Source: Ignavibacteriaceae bacterium
GTDB taxonomy: Bacteria; Bacteroidota; Ignavibacteria; Ignavibacteriales; Ignavibacteriaceae
Direction: 5' to 3'
Assembly (NCBI GenBank): GCA_026193755.1
Contig: JAPHUI010000368.1
Coordinates: 1-10,391 of the forward strand
DNA: 10,391 bases
Every line of letters begins with the position of its first letter. The stretch's first letter is position 1. The notes under the pieces were generated by a model, which searched no databases, had not been told where the DNA came from, and saw nothing but the letters and a program-made list of their open reading frames with translations. This document shows positions 1 to 6,490 of the stretch, piece by piece. A program made the translations under genes and the position numbers.

Positions 1-491
1 ATGTTCCAACCCGTATTAAAAGATTTCTTGAGTCCGATTGGGATGCGATAATACTTGCAAGAGCTGGAGTAGAGAGATTGAAACTAAATAAACACATCGC
101 ATCAATAATTAAAACAGATGTAATGCTTCCTGCGGTTGGACAGGGTGCACTCGGAATTGAAACAAGAGCTGATAATAAAATTGTTAATGAAATAATTAAA
201 TCAATTCATCACGAGAATACTTATAAAGCGGTTTTAGCCGAACGTGCATTACTTAAAAAACTTGAAGGCGGATGCCAGGTTCCTATTGGTGCCTTTGCAG
301 AAGTAAAGCAAAATGGTTTATTTCTGGATGCATTGGTTGGTTCGTTGGATGGAAGCCTGACTTTCAGAAAAAAAATGCGTGGAAGTAAAAACAATCCAGA
401 AAAGCTGGGCAAAGATCTGGCGAATGATTTAATTAAAGCCGGCGCAAGAACCATTCTAAATGAAATCTACAGAACAACGAGGGCAATATGA
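1..491 (+). CDS. hemC: Hydroxymethylbilane synthase (porphobilinogen deaminase), 3' part, 5' end outside window
   Basis: Cytoplasmic enzyme that polymerises four porphobilinogens into hydroxymethylbilane (preuroporphyrinogen), the substrate of HemD. The open frame runs back to the left edge: bases 3-77 read VPTRIKRFLESDWDAIILAR and on through AGVERL, so the TTG at 78 is not the true start. Seen are the family blocks NVPTR (first residue from an incomplete codon), DAIILARAG, LPAVGQGALGIE and EGGCQVPIGAFA. The cysteine in the last block (codon 273-275) is the expected attachment residue for the dipyrromethane cofactor. About 162 residues are present, roughly the C-terminal half of a protein usually near 310 aa. 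Its TGA stop overlaps the next start (ATGA, 488-491), indicating translational coupling. Assignment is secure. The rest of the gene, and probably hemA, should lie upstream. Confidence 0.96.
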   Translation, partial: VPTRIKRFLESDWDAIILARAGVERLKLNKHIASIIKTDVMLPAVGQGALGIETRADNKIVNEIIKSIHHENTYKAVLAERALLKKLEGGCQVPIGAFAEVKQNGLFLDALVGSLDGSLTFRKKMRGSKNNPEKLGKDLANDLIKAGARTILNEIYRTTRAI

Positions 492-1111
492 AAAAAACAT
501 TCTTTTTTAAAATTTCTATTTCAATAGCCATAGTAACGCTTTTAATTATAACTTCTCTTCTAACTTCCTGTAAATGCAGATCCTGCACTAATCAGGAGGA
601 AGCAACAGTACCTTTAGAAATTTTAGCAAAGGCAGATTCATTTATAGTTTCCACAACAGGTGAAGATTTTTTTAAAAAATATATTACTCCTGATTTCTAC
701 GGAACAAAAGTGCATCCTGATTTTTATGAAATGGCTTACAAATTTTTTATGCCTGAAAAACCTTATGTGAATGCAACTATAAAATTTATGGTCGATTCTG
801 CGGGAAACGTGATGAAAAACCGTGATATTGTCGGCATTCCCAGATGTAAAAATTTTCCCTATGAATGTGACTTCAACATTGATGAAGAAACAGCAAAGTT
901 AATTGCCATTAAAATGGGACTAAAAGATGGCGTGAGAGAATGGGATTCGGGCTTTTCATGGGACTTTAAGCGACAAAGATACGTTTGGAGAATTTTATCG
1001 ACACTAGCTGAACTGGGAGAGGGTGACCACTATAAAGCCACGGGAGAAGAAATGTTAATTGATCCGGATACCGGAGAAGTGATTGCATTGAATAACTGGA
1101 GAGTGAATTAG
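488..1111 (+). CDS. Putative lipoprotein of unknown function with PepSY-like C-terminus, inside the haem operon
   Basis: A 207-aa protein not recognised as a named family. Residues 1-28 form a lipoprotein signal: MKK, a hydrophobic stretch (about 9-26), then the lipobox LTSC with C28 as the likely lipidated cysteine. C30 and C33 follow at once, giving C-x-C-x2-C, and C120 and C127 lie further on. The C-terminal part (about 133-206) has the look of a PepSY-type unit: an acidic helix (DEETAKLIAIKMG), a strand with YVWRI, and a closing strand MLIDPDTGEVIAL. GAGGG at 479-483 lies 4 nt before the ATG. The start overlaps the hemC stop and the stop lies 11 nt before tetR-hemD, so it is very probably co-transcribed with haem genes. 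A role in envelope haem or metal handling would be guesswork. The cysteine-rich start could equally be incidental. Confidence 0.85.
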   Translation: MKKTFFFKISISIAIVTLLIITSLLTSCKCRSCTNQEEATVPLEILAKADSFIVSTTGEDFFKKYITPDFYGTKVHPDFYEMAYKFFMPEKPYVNATIKFMVDSAGNVMKNRDIVGIPRCKNFPYECDFNIDEETAKLIAIKMGLKDGVREWDSGFSWDFKRQRYVWRILSTLAELGEGDHYKATGEEMLIDPDTGEVIALNNWRVN

Positions 1112-1122
1112 TTTTTAAAAAA

Positions 1123-2529
1123 ATGCTAAAAGAAAAACGTGAAATAAAAAGAGAGAAGAAAAAAGAAAAAATTCTTGAGGCTGCGGCTGAACTTTTTTCT
1201 AACAAGCACTATCATGAAGTAATGATGGACGATGTTGCTAAATTAATTTCTGTGGCAAAAGGAACTGTTTATAATTATTTCACTTCGAAAGAAGAACTTT
1301 ATTTCACAATAATGCACACGAGAATGGAAAGCCTGCTTTTACTTCTTAAAACAAAAATCGAATCAGAAAAAAGTAGCATTGATTCTCTCCGAGCTTTTGT
1401 TGTTCATCTTTACATGTTTATGATGAAACACCAGAAATTTTTCCTTATCTATCAACGGGAAACACTCAATAAACAGAATTCGTTTTGTGAGGACCTGCTG
1501 TCTCTTGAAAAGCAGATGAAAGTTATGATTACGCAAATCATTGCTAAAGGAGAAACAGAAGGTGTGTTCAGAAAAGTTGAAGAGGAATTTGCAATCAGTC
1601 TGATCCTCGGAAGCATCTATGGTGCGGTTCAAAGAGGAATTAATAATAACATGCCGGATGAAACTGCCTTAAAAGAAAAAGAAGAGATTTTCGATTTTAT
1701 CTTACACGGTCTTTATTCCGGCTTCAACAATATTAAAGAACTTCCTCTAAAAGGTAAAACTATTGTAATAACAAGGACTGTCGAGCAGTCAAAAGAATCC
1801 GCATCTGCTTTAACAAGTCTTGGCGCTAATGTAATAATAGTCCCCACCCTTGAAATTGTTCCTCCCAATGATTGGAGTAAGTTCGATTCTGTTTTATCTC
1901 ATCCTGAAAAAATAGATTTTATTATTTTCACTTCAGTCCATTCGGTACAAATGTTTTCAAAAAGATACAGAGAGATTGGCGCATCAATTAATTATAACCG
2001 AACAAAGGTTGTGGCAATAGGAAACAAAACTTCTTCTTACTGCCATAAAAATAATATTAGTGTAAATATCATTCCAGAAAAGTTCAGCGCCGAAGGTGTT
2101 ATTGAAGCACTTTCCAAATATAATCTTAAGAATAAAGTTATATTTATCCCCCGCTCGGCGATTGGAAGAGAGGAATTGCCAAAAGGATTAAAGGACCTTG
2201 GTGCAATTATTAAATCTGTTCCTGTATATAATGTTTCAATTCCTAGCGGTGATCGATTAAAGGAAAATCTGAACGAATTGAATTCTTCTGATATTGATCT
2301 TTTCATTTTCACAAGCCCTTCAACTTTTGAGAACTTTCTGCAGATTGCTAAAGTTAAAAATCCTTTCCAGTATTTCAACAGATTTGATGTTGCGGCCATC
2401 GGTCCAACAACAAAAGATGCAATTGAAGAAAAGAAAGTGAAAGTGAAAATCCTCCCAGATGAATACACAATAATCGGTTTGACAAAAAAAATTGTTGAAT
2501 ACTACAGCAATCACAAGGAGATAGTTTGA
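1123..2529 (+). CDS. hemD: TetR-family regulator fused to uroporphyrinogen-III synthase
   Basis: One uninterrupted 468-aa frame with two complete parts. Residues 1-16 are a lysine/arginine-rich tail. About 14-64 is a TetR DNA-binding domain (KILEAAAELF, then DDVAKLISVAKGTVYNYFTSKEELY), and about 65-205 is helical like a TetR ligand-binding/dimerisation domain, with LILGSIYGAVQRGI near its end. From about 207 a full HemD domain follows: LKGKTIVITRTVEQS, FIIFTSVHSVQMF, KVVAIGNKTSSY, FSAEGVIEAL, KVIFIPRSAIGREELP, FIFTSPSTFENF and DVAAIGPTTKDAI. It is about 260 aa, the size of the free-standing enzyme, which cyclises and inverts ring D of hydroxymethylbilane to give uroporphyrinogen III. The upstream frame closes at 1093-1095, so ATG 1123 is the best start, though no clear Shine-Dalgarno precedes it. 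The stop overlaps hemE. The domain calls are strong. That the TetR half controls this operon is inference. Confidence 0.93.
   Translation: MLKEKREIKREKKKEKILEAAAELFSNKHYHEVMMDDVAKLISVAKGTVYNYFTSKEELYFTIMHTRMESLLLLLKTKIESEKSSIDSLRAFVVHLYMFMMKHQKFFLIYQRETLNKQNSFCEDLLSLEKQMKVMITQIIAKGETEGVFRKVEEEFAISLILGSIYGAVQRGINNNMPDETALKEKEEIFDFILHGLYSGFNNIKELPLKGKTIVITRTVEQSKESASALTSLGANVIIVPTLEIVPPNDWSKFDSVLSHPEKIDFIIFTSVHSVQMFSKRYREIGASINYNRTKVVAIGNKTSSYCHKNNISVNIIPEKFSAEGVIEALSKYNLKNKVIFIPRSAIGREELPKGLKDLGAIIKSVPVYNVSIPSGDRLKENLNELNSSDIDLFIFTSPSTFENFLQIAKVKNPFQYFNRFDVAAIGPTTKDAIEEKKVKVKILPDEYTIIGLTKKIVEYYSNHKEIV
2515..2528 (+). promoter_or_regulatory. Ribosome binding site and TTG start of hemE
   Basis: AAGGAG at 2515-2520 stands 5 nt before TTG at 2526-2528. 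The TTG overlaps the TGA stop of the preceding gene (TTGA, 2526-2529). The conserved HemE sequence begins a few residues after this codon with no ATG nearby in frame, so the motif decides the start. It is the clearest Shine-Dalgarno sequence in the window. Confidence 0.8.
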
Positions 2530-3587
2530 AATTACAGAATGATCTTATAATTAAAGCTTGTAAACGTTTGCCAACTGACCGAACACCAATCTGGATAATG
2601 CGTCAGGCAGGAAGATATTTGCCTGAATACAGAGCAATACGAAAAAAGCATGATTTTTTAACAATGTGTAAATCTCCGGAACTTGCAGCAGAAGTTACGA
2701 TTCAGCCTGTAGACATAATAGGAGTTGATGCAGCGATAATCTTTTCGGATATACTTGTCATCCCAGAAGCAATGGGAATGAATTTGGAAATTAACGAGGG
2801 GAGGGGACCAGTATTTACATCTCCAATTAAATCCAGGAGTGATTTAAACAAATTAACAGATCCTGATCCATCTAAAGATTTAAAATTTGTTATGGATGCA
2901 ATCGCTCTAACTAAAAAAGAATTGAACGGTAGAGTCCCGGTAATAGGATTTGCCGGTGCACCGTGGACGATCCTGACTTATATGGTTGAGGGTCAGGGGT
3001 CAAAATCTTTTTCAAAAGTTAAAAAACTTATCTACGGGAATCCTAAGCTTGCTCATAACATTCTTGATAAAATAACAAGCGCGACCGCTGCTTATCTGTC
3101 AGCACAGATTGAAGCCGGTGCAAACCTCGTACAGATATTTGATACCTGGGCAGGCATTTTGTCTCCAAGAGATTACCAGGTATTCGCTTTAAGATATGTC
3201 GAGCAACTAATAGCAAACATTAAACGAAAAGATGAGCCTGTTATTTATTTTCCAAAGGGAGTTCATTATCTGATGCACGAACTTAAAGAGTGCGGTGCTG
3301 ATGCGATTAGTGTTGACTGGACTCTGGAGCTCGAAAAAGTAAGAAGAAAGATGGGAGACAAAGTTGCAATCCAGGGAAATCTTGACCCAACTGTGCTTTA
3401 CGCTGATCCACCTTTTATAAAACGAGAAGCCAGAAAAGTTATGGAATCATTCGGTAAGGGCGATGGACACATCTTCAATCTCGGGCATGGTATTCTTCCG
3501 GATATTAATCCTGAGAACCTAAAAGAGTTAGTTAAATATGTAAAGGAATCGAGCAAGAAGTTTCATAAGCAAAAAATGGGACACTGA
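2526..3587 (+). CDS. hemE: Uroporphyrinogen decarboxylase
   Basis: Cytoplasmic enzyme that removes the four acetate carboxyls of uroporphyrinogen III to give coproporphyrinogen III, directly after HemD in the pathway. The 353-aa length is usual for the family. The N-terminal signature PIWIMRQAGRYLPEYR supplies the substrate-binding arginines (R26, R30). D75 in IIFSDILVIP is the expected catalytic aspartate. Also present are GAPWTILTYMVEG (Y152), QIFDTWAGILSP, ISVDWT, QGNLDP and FNLGHGI with H321. All expected active-site positions are filled, so the enzyme should work. It starts with TTG overlapping the tetR-hemD stop, which points to coupled translation. The last ten or so residues (KKFHKQKMGH) are lysine-rich and run into a repeat: the stop codon sits in the first ACACTGAT block of the sequence described at 3582 onward. 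Confidence 0.97.
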   Translation: MKLQNDLIIKACKRLPTDRTPIWIMRQAGRYLPEYRAIRKKHDFLTMCKSPELAAEVTIQPVDIIGVDAAIIFSDILVIPEAMGMNLEINEGRGPVFTSPIKSRSDLNKLTDPDPSKDLKFVMDAIALTKKELNGRVPVIGFAGAPWTILTYMVEGQGSKSFSKVKKLIYGNPKLAHNILDKITSATAAYLSAQIEAGANLVQIFDTWAGILSPRDYQVFALRYVEQLIANIKRKDEPVIYFPKGVHYLMHELKECGADAISVDWTLELEKVRRKMGDKVAIQGNLDPTVLYADPPFIKREARKVMESFGKGDGHIFNLGHGILPDINPENLKELVKYVKESSKKFHKQKMGH

Positions 3588-3690
3588 TGACGCTGATCTA
3601 ACAGATAATCGCTGATTAAAAAAAACAATAAACCCGATGACTTCATATTCTATCAGTGTAAATCAGCAAAATCTGTGTCATCAGCGTTCT
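3582..3690 (+). repeat. Imperfect long inverted repeat between hemE and hemN
   Basis: The 124 bp between hemE and hemN is mostly a degenerate inverted repeat. The left arm (about 3590-3617) has blocks ACGCTGAT, ACAGAT and GCTGATT. The right arm (about 3661-3687), read as reverse complement, has the same blocks in the same order: ACGCTGAT, ACAGAT, GCTGATT. Short mismatched joints separate the blocks and about 43 nt lie between the arms. A further ACACTGAT block occurs at each copy's edge (3581-3588, and reversed at 3652-3659). RNA from here could fold into a long interrupted hairpin, but there is no T-run after it, so it is a poor intrinsic terminator. A dispersed intergenic repeat of MITE or REP type, or a processing/attenuation structure, are both possible. 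The left copy overlaps the hemE stop codon. Confidence 0.7.
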
Positions 3691-3711
3691 ATTTAATAAA
3701 AAGGACAAAAA

Positions 3712-5088
3712 ATGTTTGAAGTAGATTTAAAGAAATTCAAAAAATATGATAAACCGGGACCTCGGTACACGAGCTATCCTACTGCACCGCAGTTCAATGA
3801 GCAGTTTACTCACGCTGAGTATGTGGATGAAATTGTAAAAACAAATTATGGAAAAAATCTTGCTGATCTTTCCCTTTACTTCCACATTCCCTACTGCGAT
3901 ACACTTTGCTTTTTCTGCGGATGTAATATGCTTATCACAAGAAACAGGGATAGAATAAATGAATACATAAAGTACGTTCAGAAAGAAATTGACCTTCTGA
4001 GAACTTACTTGCTTCCAGATAGAAAAGTTGCTCAGCACCACTGGGGTGGCGGAACCCCAACTCATCTCAGACCTGATGAAATTCACAAGCTTGCTTCGTA
4101 CATCAATCAATCATTTGAATTCAGTGAAAAATCTGAAAACAGTTGTGAGATTGATCCTCGTGAATTAACAAAAGAACATCTTGAAGCTTTGAGGAATAAT
4201 GGCTTTAACAGAATAAGTATGGGTGTGCAGGATTTTAATGAACAGGTACAAAAAGCTGTGAACAGAATTCAGCCGGAAGATTTAACACGAAAAGTTGTCA
4301 ATTGGGTAAGAGAGTTAGAATTCCAGAGCATCAATCTGGATCTGATTTATGGTCTTCCCTTTCAAACTGTTGAGTCTTTTGCTGACACAGTTGAAAAAAT
4401 AATTGATATCTCTCCTGACAGAATTGCTCTCTTTAATTACGCTCACGTTCCGTGGATGAAAAAACATATGGCACTAATTCACGAAGAAGATCTGCCAAAA
4501 CCTGAAGAGAAGCTCGAAATACTAAAGATGAGCATTGAAAAACTCACCAGTGCCGGCTATGTTTTTATCGGGATGGATCACTTTGCGAAACCTGATGATG
4601 AACTAACCATTGCAATGAAACAGAAAAAGCTTTACAGAAATTTCCAGGGTTACAGCACAAACGCCGGAGCTGATCTTTATGCATTCGGTATAACTTCTAT
4701 CAGTCAGTTAAAAAATATTTATGCACAGAACTATAAAACAGAAAAGGAATACTATACAGCTCTTGATAATGAAACTATCCCAACCGCAAAGGGTTACAAG
4801 CTGAATGAAGATGATCATATCAGGCATGAAGTAATAATGAGAATTATGTGCGACTTTGAACTAAATTACAAATCAATTGAAGAAAAGTTCAAGATTAATT
4901 TTAAAGATTACTTCAAATGGGGATTAAGTAATCTTAAAGAATTTGAAGCAGATGAATTAATTGTAATGAACGATGATGGCTTTAAAGTAAAAGATATGGG
5001 CAGACTTCTCATCCGTAATATCGCTATGAATTTTGATGGATATATCGAACGTAAAGAAGATAAAGCCAAATATTCGAGGACGGTTTAA
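3712..5088 (+). CDS. hemN: Oxygen-independent coproporphyrinogen III oxidase (radical SAM)
   Basis: Cytoplasmic radical-SAM enzyme that oxidatively decarboxylates two propionates of coproporphyrinogen III to vinyls, giving protoporphyrinogen IX without oxygen. It has 458 aa, the HemN size. The N-terminus has YDKPGPRYTSYPTAPQF. The cluster motif is C62-x3-C66-x2-C69-G-C71, at the same residue numbers as in E. coli HemN. GGGTPTHL (112-119) is the SAM-binding glycine motif. ISMGVQDFN, LIYGLPFQT, NFQGYST and the C-terminal GRLLIRNIAMNFDGYI complete the set. The fourth cysteine, the YTSYPTA block and NFQGYST separate it from the related haem chaperone HemW. AAGGAC at 3701-3706 is 5 nt before the ATG. 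It may be read from the upstream operon or from a promoter in the 124-bp gap, where none was recognised. Confidence 0.97.
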   Translation: MFEVDLKKFKKYDKPGPRYTSYPTAPQFNEQFTHAEYVDEIVKTNYGKNLADLSLYFHIPYCDTLCFFCGCNMLITRNRDRINEYIKYVQKEIDLLRTYLLPDRKVAQHHWGGGTPTHLRPDEIHKLASYINQSFEFSEKSENSCEIDPRELTKEHLEALRNNGFNRISMGVQDFNEQVQKAVNRIQPEDLTRKVVNWVRELEFQSINLDLIYGLPFQTVESFADTVEKIIDISPDRIALFNYAHVPWMKKHMALIHEEDLPKPEEKLEILKMSIEKLTSAGYVFIGMDHFAKPDDELTIAMKQKKLYRNFQGYSTNAGADLYAFGITSISQLKNIYAQNYKTEKEYYTALDNETIPTAKGYKLNEDDHIRHEVIMRIMCDFELNYKSIEEKFKINFKDYFKWGLSNLKEFEADELIVMNDDGFKVKDMGRLLIRNIAMNFDGYIERKEDKAKYSRTV

Positions 5089-5095
5089 GGCATAA

Positions 5096-5126
5096 TTGAC
5101 AGTCTCACATTAATTCCCTACGTTTG
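5096..5126 (+). promoter_or_regulatory. Candidate promoter for the type IX-secreted protein pair
   Basis: In the 61 bp after hemN, TTGACA (5096-5101) is followed after 17 nt by TACGTTTG (5119-5126). The latter fits the Bacteroidota -7 element TAnnTTTG, and the TTGA box lies at about the distance expected of the -33 element (start-to-start offset 23 nt). Transcription would begin near 5130, giving a leader of about 20 nt that contains the ribosome binding site AAAGGTGAG (5136-5144), 5 nt before ATG 5150. Confidence 0.5.
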
Positions 5127-5149
5127 TGTAAGAACAAAGGTGAGCAGTT

Positions 5150-6475
5150 ATGAAAAAGTTATTTTTTCTTCTCCACTTTTCAATCATTTCTCAATGGGGA
5201 AACATCTCTAATAGGAAATACTCCTGTCTGGTTAAATCAATTCCACTTCTACAAAGATGCTTGGTGCTTGTTTTCATTTTTCAACTTATATCAGCATCAT
5301 TTGCGCAAAATTTTTTCCCGCTTAACGTTGGAAATATTTATGAGGTAAAGAACGAGTGGTTGTTGGAAGGACCAGGCGGTTTTGGTGAATCAGGTACAGA
5401 CTACTACTCCTTTTCCATTATCGAAGACAGTATCATTAATGGAGAAACTTTTTTCAAATTTTCCAGCAACTATGGAAACCAACCCTTCAAGCGGGAGTAT
5501 TGGTTTAATTACGATTCACTAAACCAAAAACTGATTATAAAGCTTCCGAATGATACCTCATTAAGATTGGCAGTAGATTTTAATACGCCCCCGGATTCCC
5601 ATTATACTTCTTATTTACTAGGAACACCAATACTATTTCTTTCAGAAGGCATTGCTCCCTCAATAGTATTAGGAGACACCCATTATGTATATTCAATGTT
5701 TGGTTCTCAATCAATTGATCACTACGTGTGTAAATTTGCTGATCAAATAGGTTTGTCCTTTTTTAAAGCTTATGGTGGATCTCCCCCGGTTTACTATCAA
5801 GCGATACATACTATTATTTCGGCCATTATAGATTCAACTATTTTTCATCGTTTGGTGGCAAATATAGATTCTCTATACCCGACTTTTGACAGACCAGTGG
5901 ATACTTTCCCGTATCTATTGACAATACCATATACAGCAAGTTATTCTGCTCTTGTGGATTCGTTTTATCTAGATGTCGAGCATTTTAGATCAGATACATT
6001 AGTTCAAATAAAAAAATATAATCTCTCTAAAAGTAATCCTTCACACGTCTCACTCTACCTGAATGGTTTATTAGAGGGTGATAAACTTAAACTCAGAGCA
6101 ACGATAACCGATACCTCAATTTATTACAATTCTGATCATTACCCGGACACAGGATGGGTTGTAATGAATATCCTCCCTCCTATTCTAAATGTAGAGAATG
6201 AAAACATTCCTCAATTCTATGAACTCGCTCAAAACTATCCTAATCCATTTAATCCCATAACCAGAATAAGATACCAATTACCAGAACCCGCATTCGTTAC
6301 AATTAAAGTTTATGATGTTTTAGGAAATGAAATAGAATCTCTTCTTCGGGATGAGAAAATTGCAGGAAGTTACGAAGTTGAATTTGATGGCTCAGCATTA
6401 ACGAGTGGTATCTATTATTACAGAATAACAGAAGGAAATTTTTCTCAAACGAAAAAAATGATTTTATTAAAATAG
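5150..6475 (+). CDS. Secreted or surface protein with type IX secretion C-terminal sorting domain (first of pair)
   Basis: A 441-aa protein of unknown function. Residues 356-441 form a type IX sorting domain: QNYPNPFNPITRIRYQLPEP, then KVYDVLGNEI, SGIYYYRIT and the closing KKMILLK. In this secretion system the domain directs export across the outer membrane and is normally removed by the PorU sortase. The body begins after ASFAQ (about residue 53) with FFPLNVGNIYEVKN, a start common in secreted proteins of this group, and is otherwise unrecognised. The N-terminus is odd: a hydrophobic stretch at 4-13, a polar stretch with KSIPLLQR, then the likely true signal core VLVFIFQLISASFAQ (39-53). AAAGGTGAG before ATG 5150 supports the long form. 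A TTG or GTG start at codon 38 or 39 would give a conventional signal peptide. No catalytic motif was seen. Confidence 0.88.
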   Translation: MKKLFFLLHFSIISQWGNISNRKYSCLVKSIPLLQRCLVLVFIFQLISASFAQNFFPLNVGNIYEVKNEWLLEGPGGFGESGTDYYSFSIIEDSIINGETFFKFSSNYGNQPFKREYWFNYDSLNQKLIIKLPNDTSLRLAVDFNTPPDSHYTSYLLGTPILFLSEGIAPSIVLGDTHYVYSMFGSQSIDHYVCKFADQIGLSFFKAYGGSPPVYYQAIHTIISAIIDSTIFHRLVANIDSLYPTFDRPVDTFPYLLTIPYTASYSALVDSFYLDVEHFRSDTLVQIKKYNLSKSNPSHVSLYLNGLLEGDKLKLRATITDTSIYYNSDHYPDTGWVVMNILPPILNVENENIPQFYELAQNYPNPFNPITRIRYQLPEPAFVTIKVYDVLGNEIESLLRDEKIAGSYEVEFDGSALTSGIYYYRITEGNFSQTKKMILLK

Positions 6476-6490
6476 TTAGAGTTAAATAAA

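Noticed and set aside
78..491. hemC taken as a 137-aa gene starting with TTG at 78
   Set aside because: The same frame is open to the window edge and codes conserved HemC sequence (VPTR, DAIILARAG), so this is a truncated longer gene.
2037..2468. 143-aa minus-strand frame inside tetR-hemD
   Set aside because: It is antisense to conserved HemD sequence and has no motif of its own.
3582..3690. hemE-hemN gap as a CRISPR or direct repeat array
   Set aside because: The units are degenerate, inverted rather than tandem, and there are no regular spacers.
3712..5088. HemW (haem chaperone) instead of HemN
   Set aside because: The YTSYPTA start, the fourth cysteine C71 and the NFQGYST block are HemN features, and the length fits HemN.
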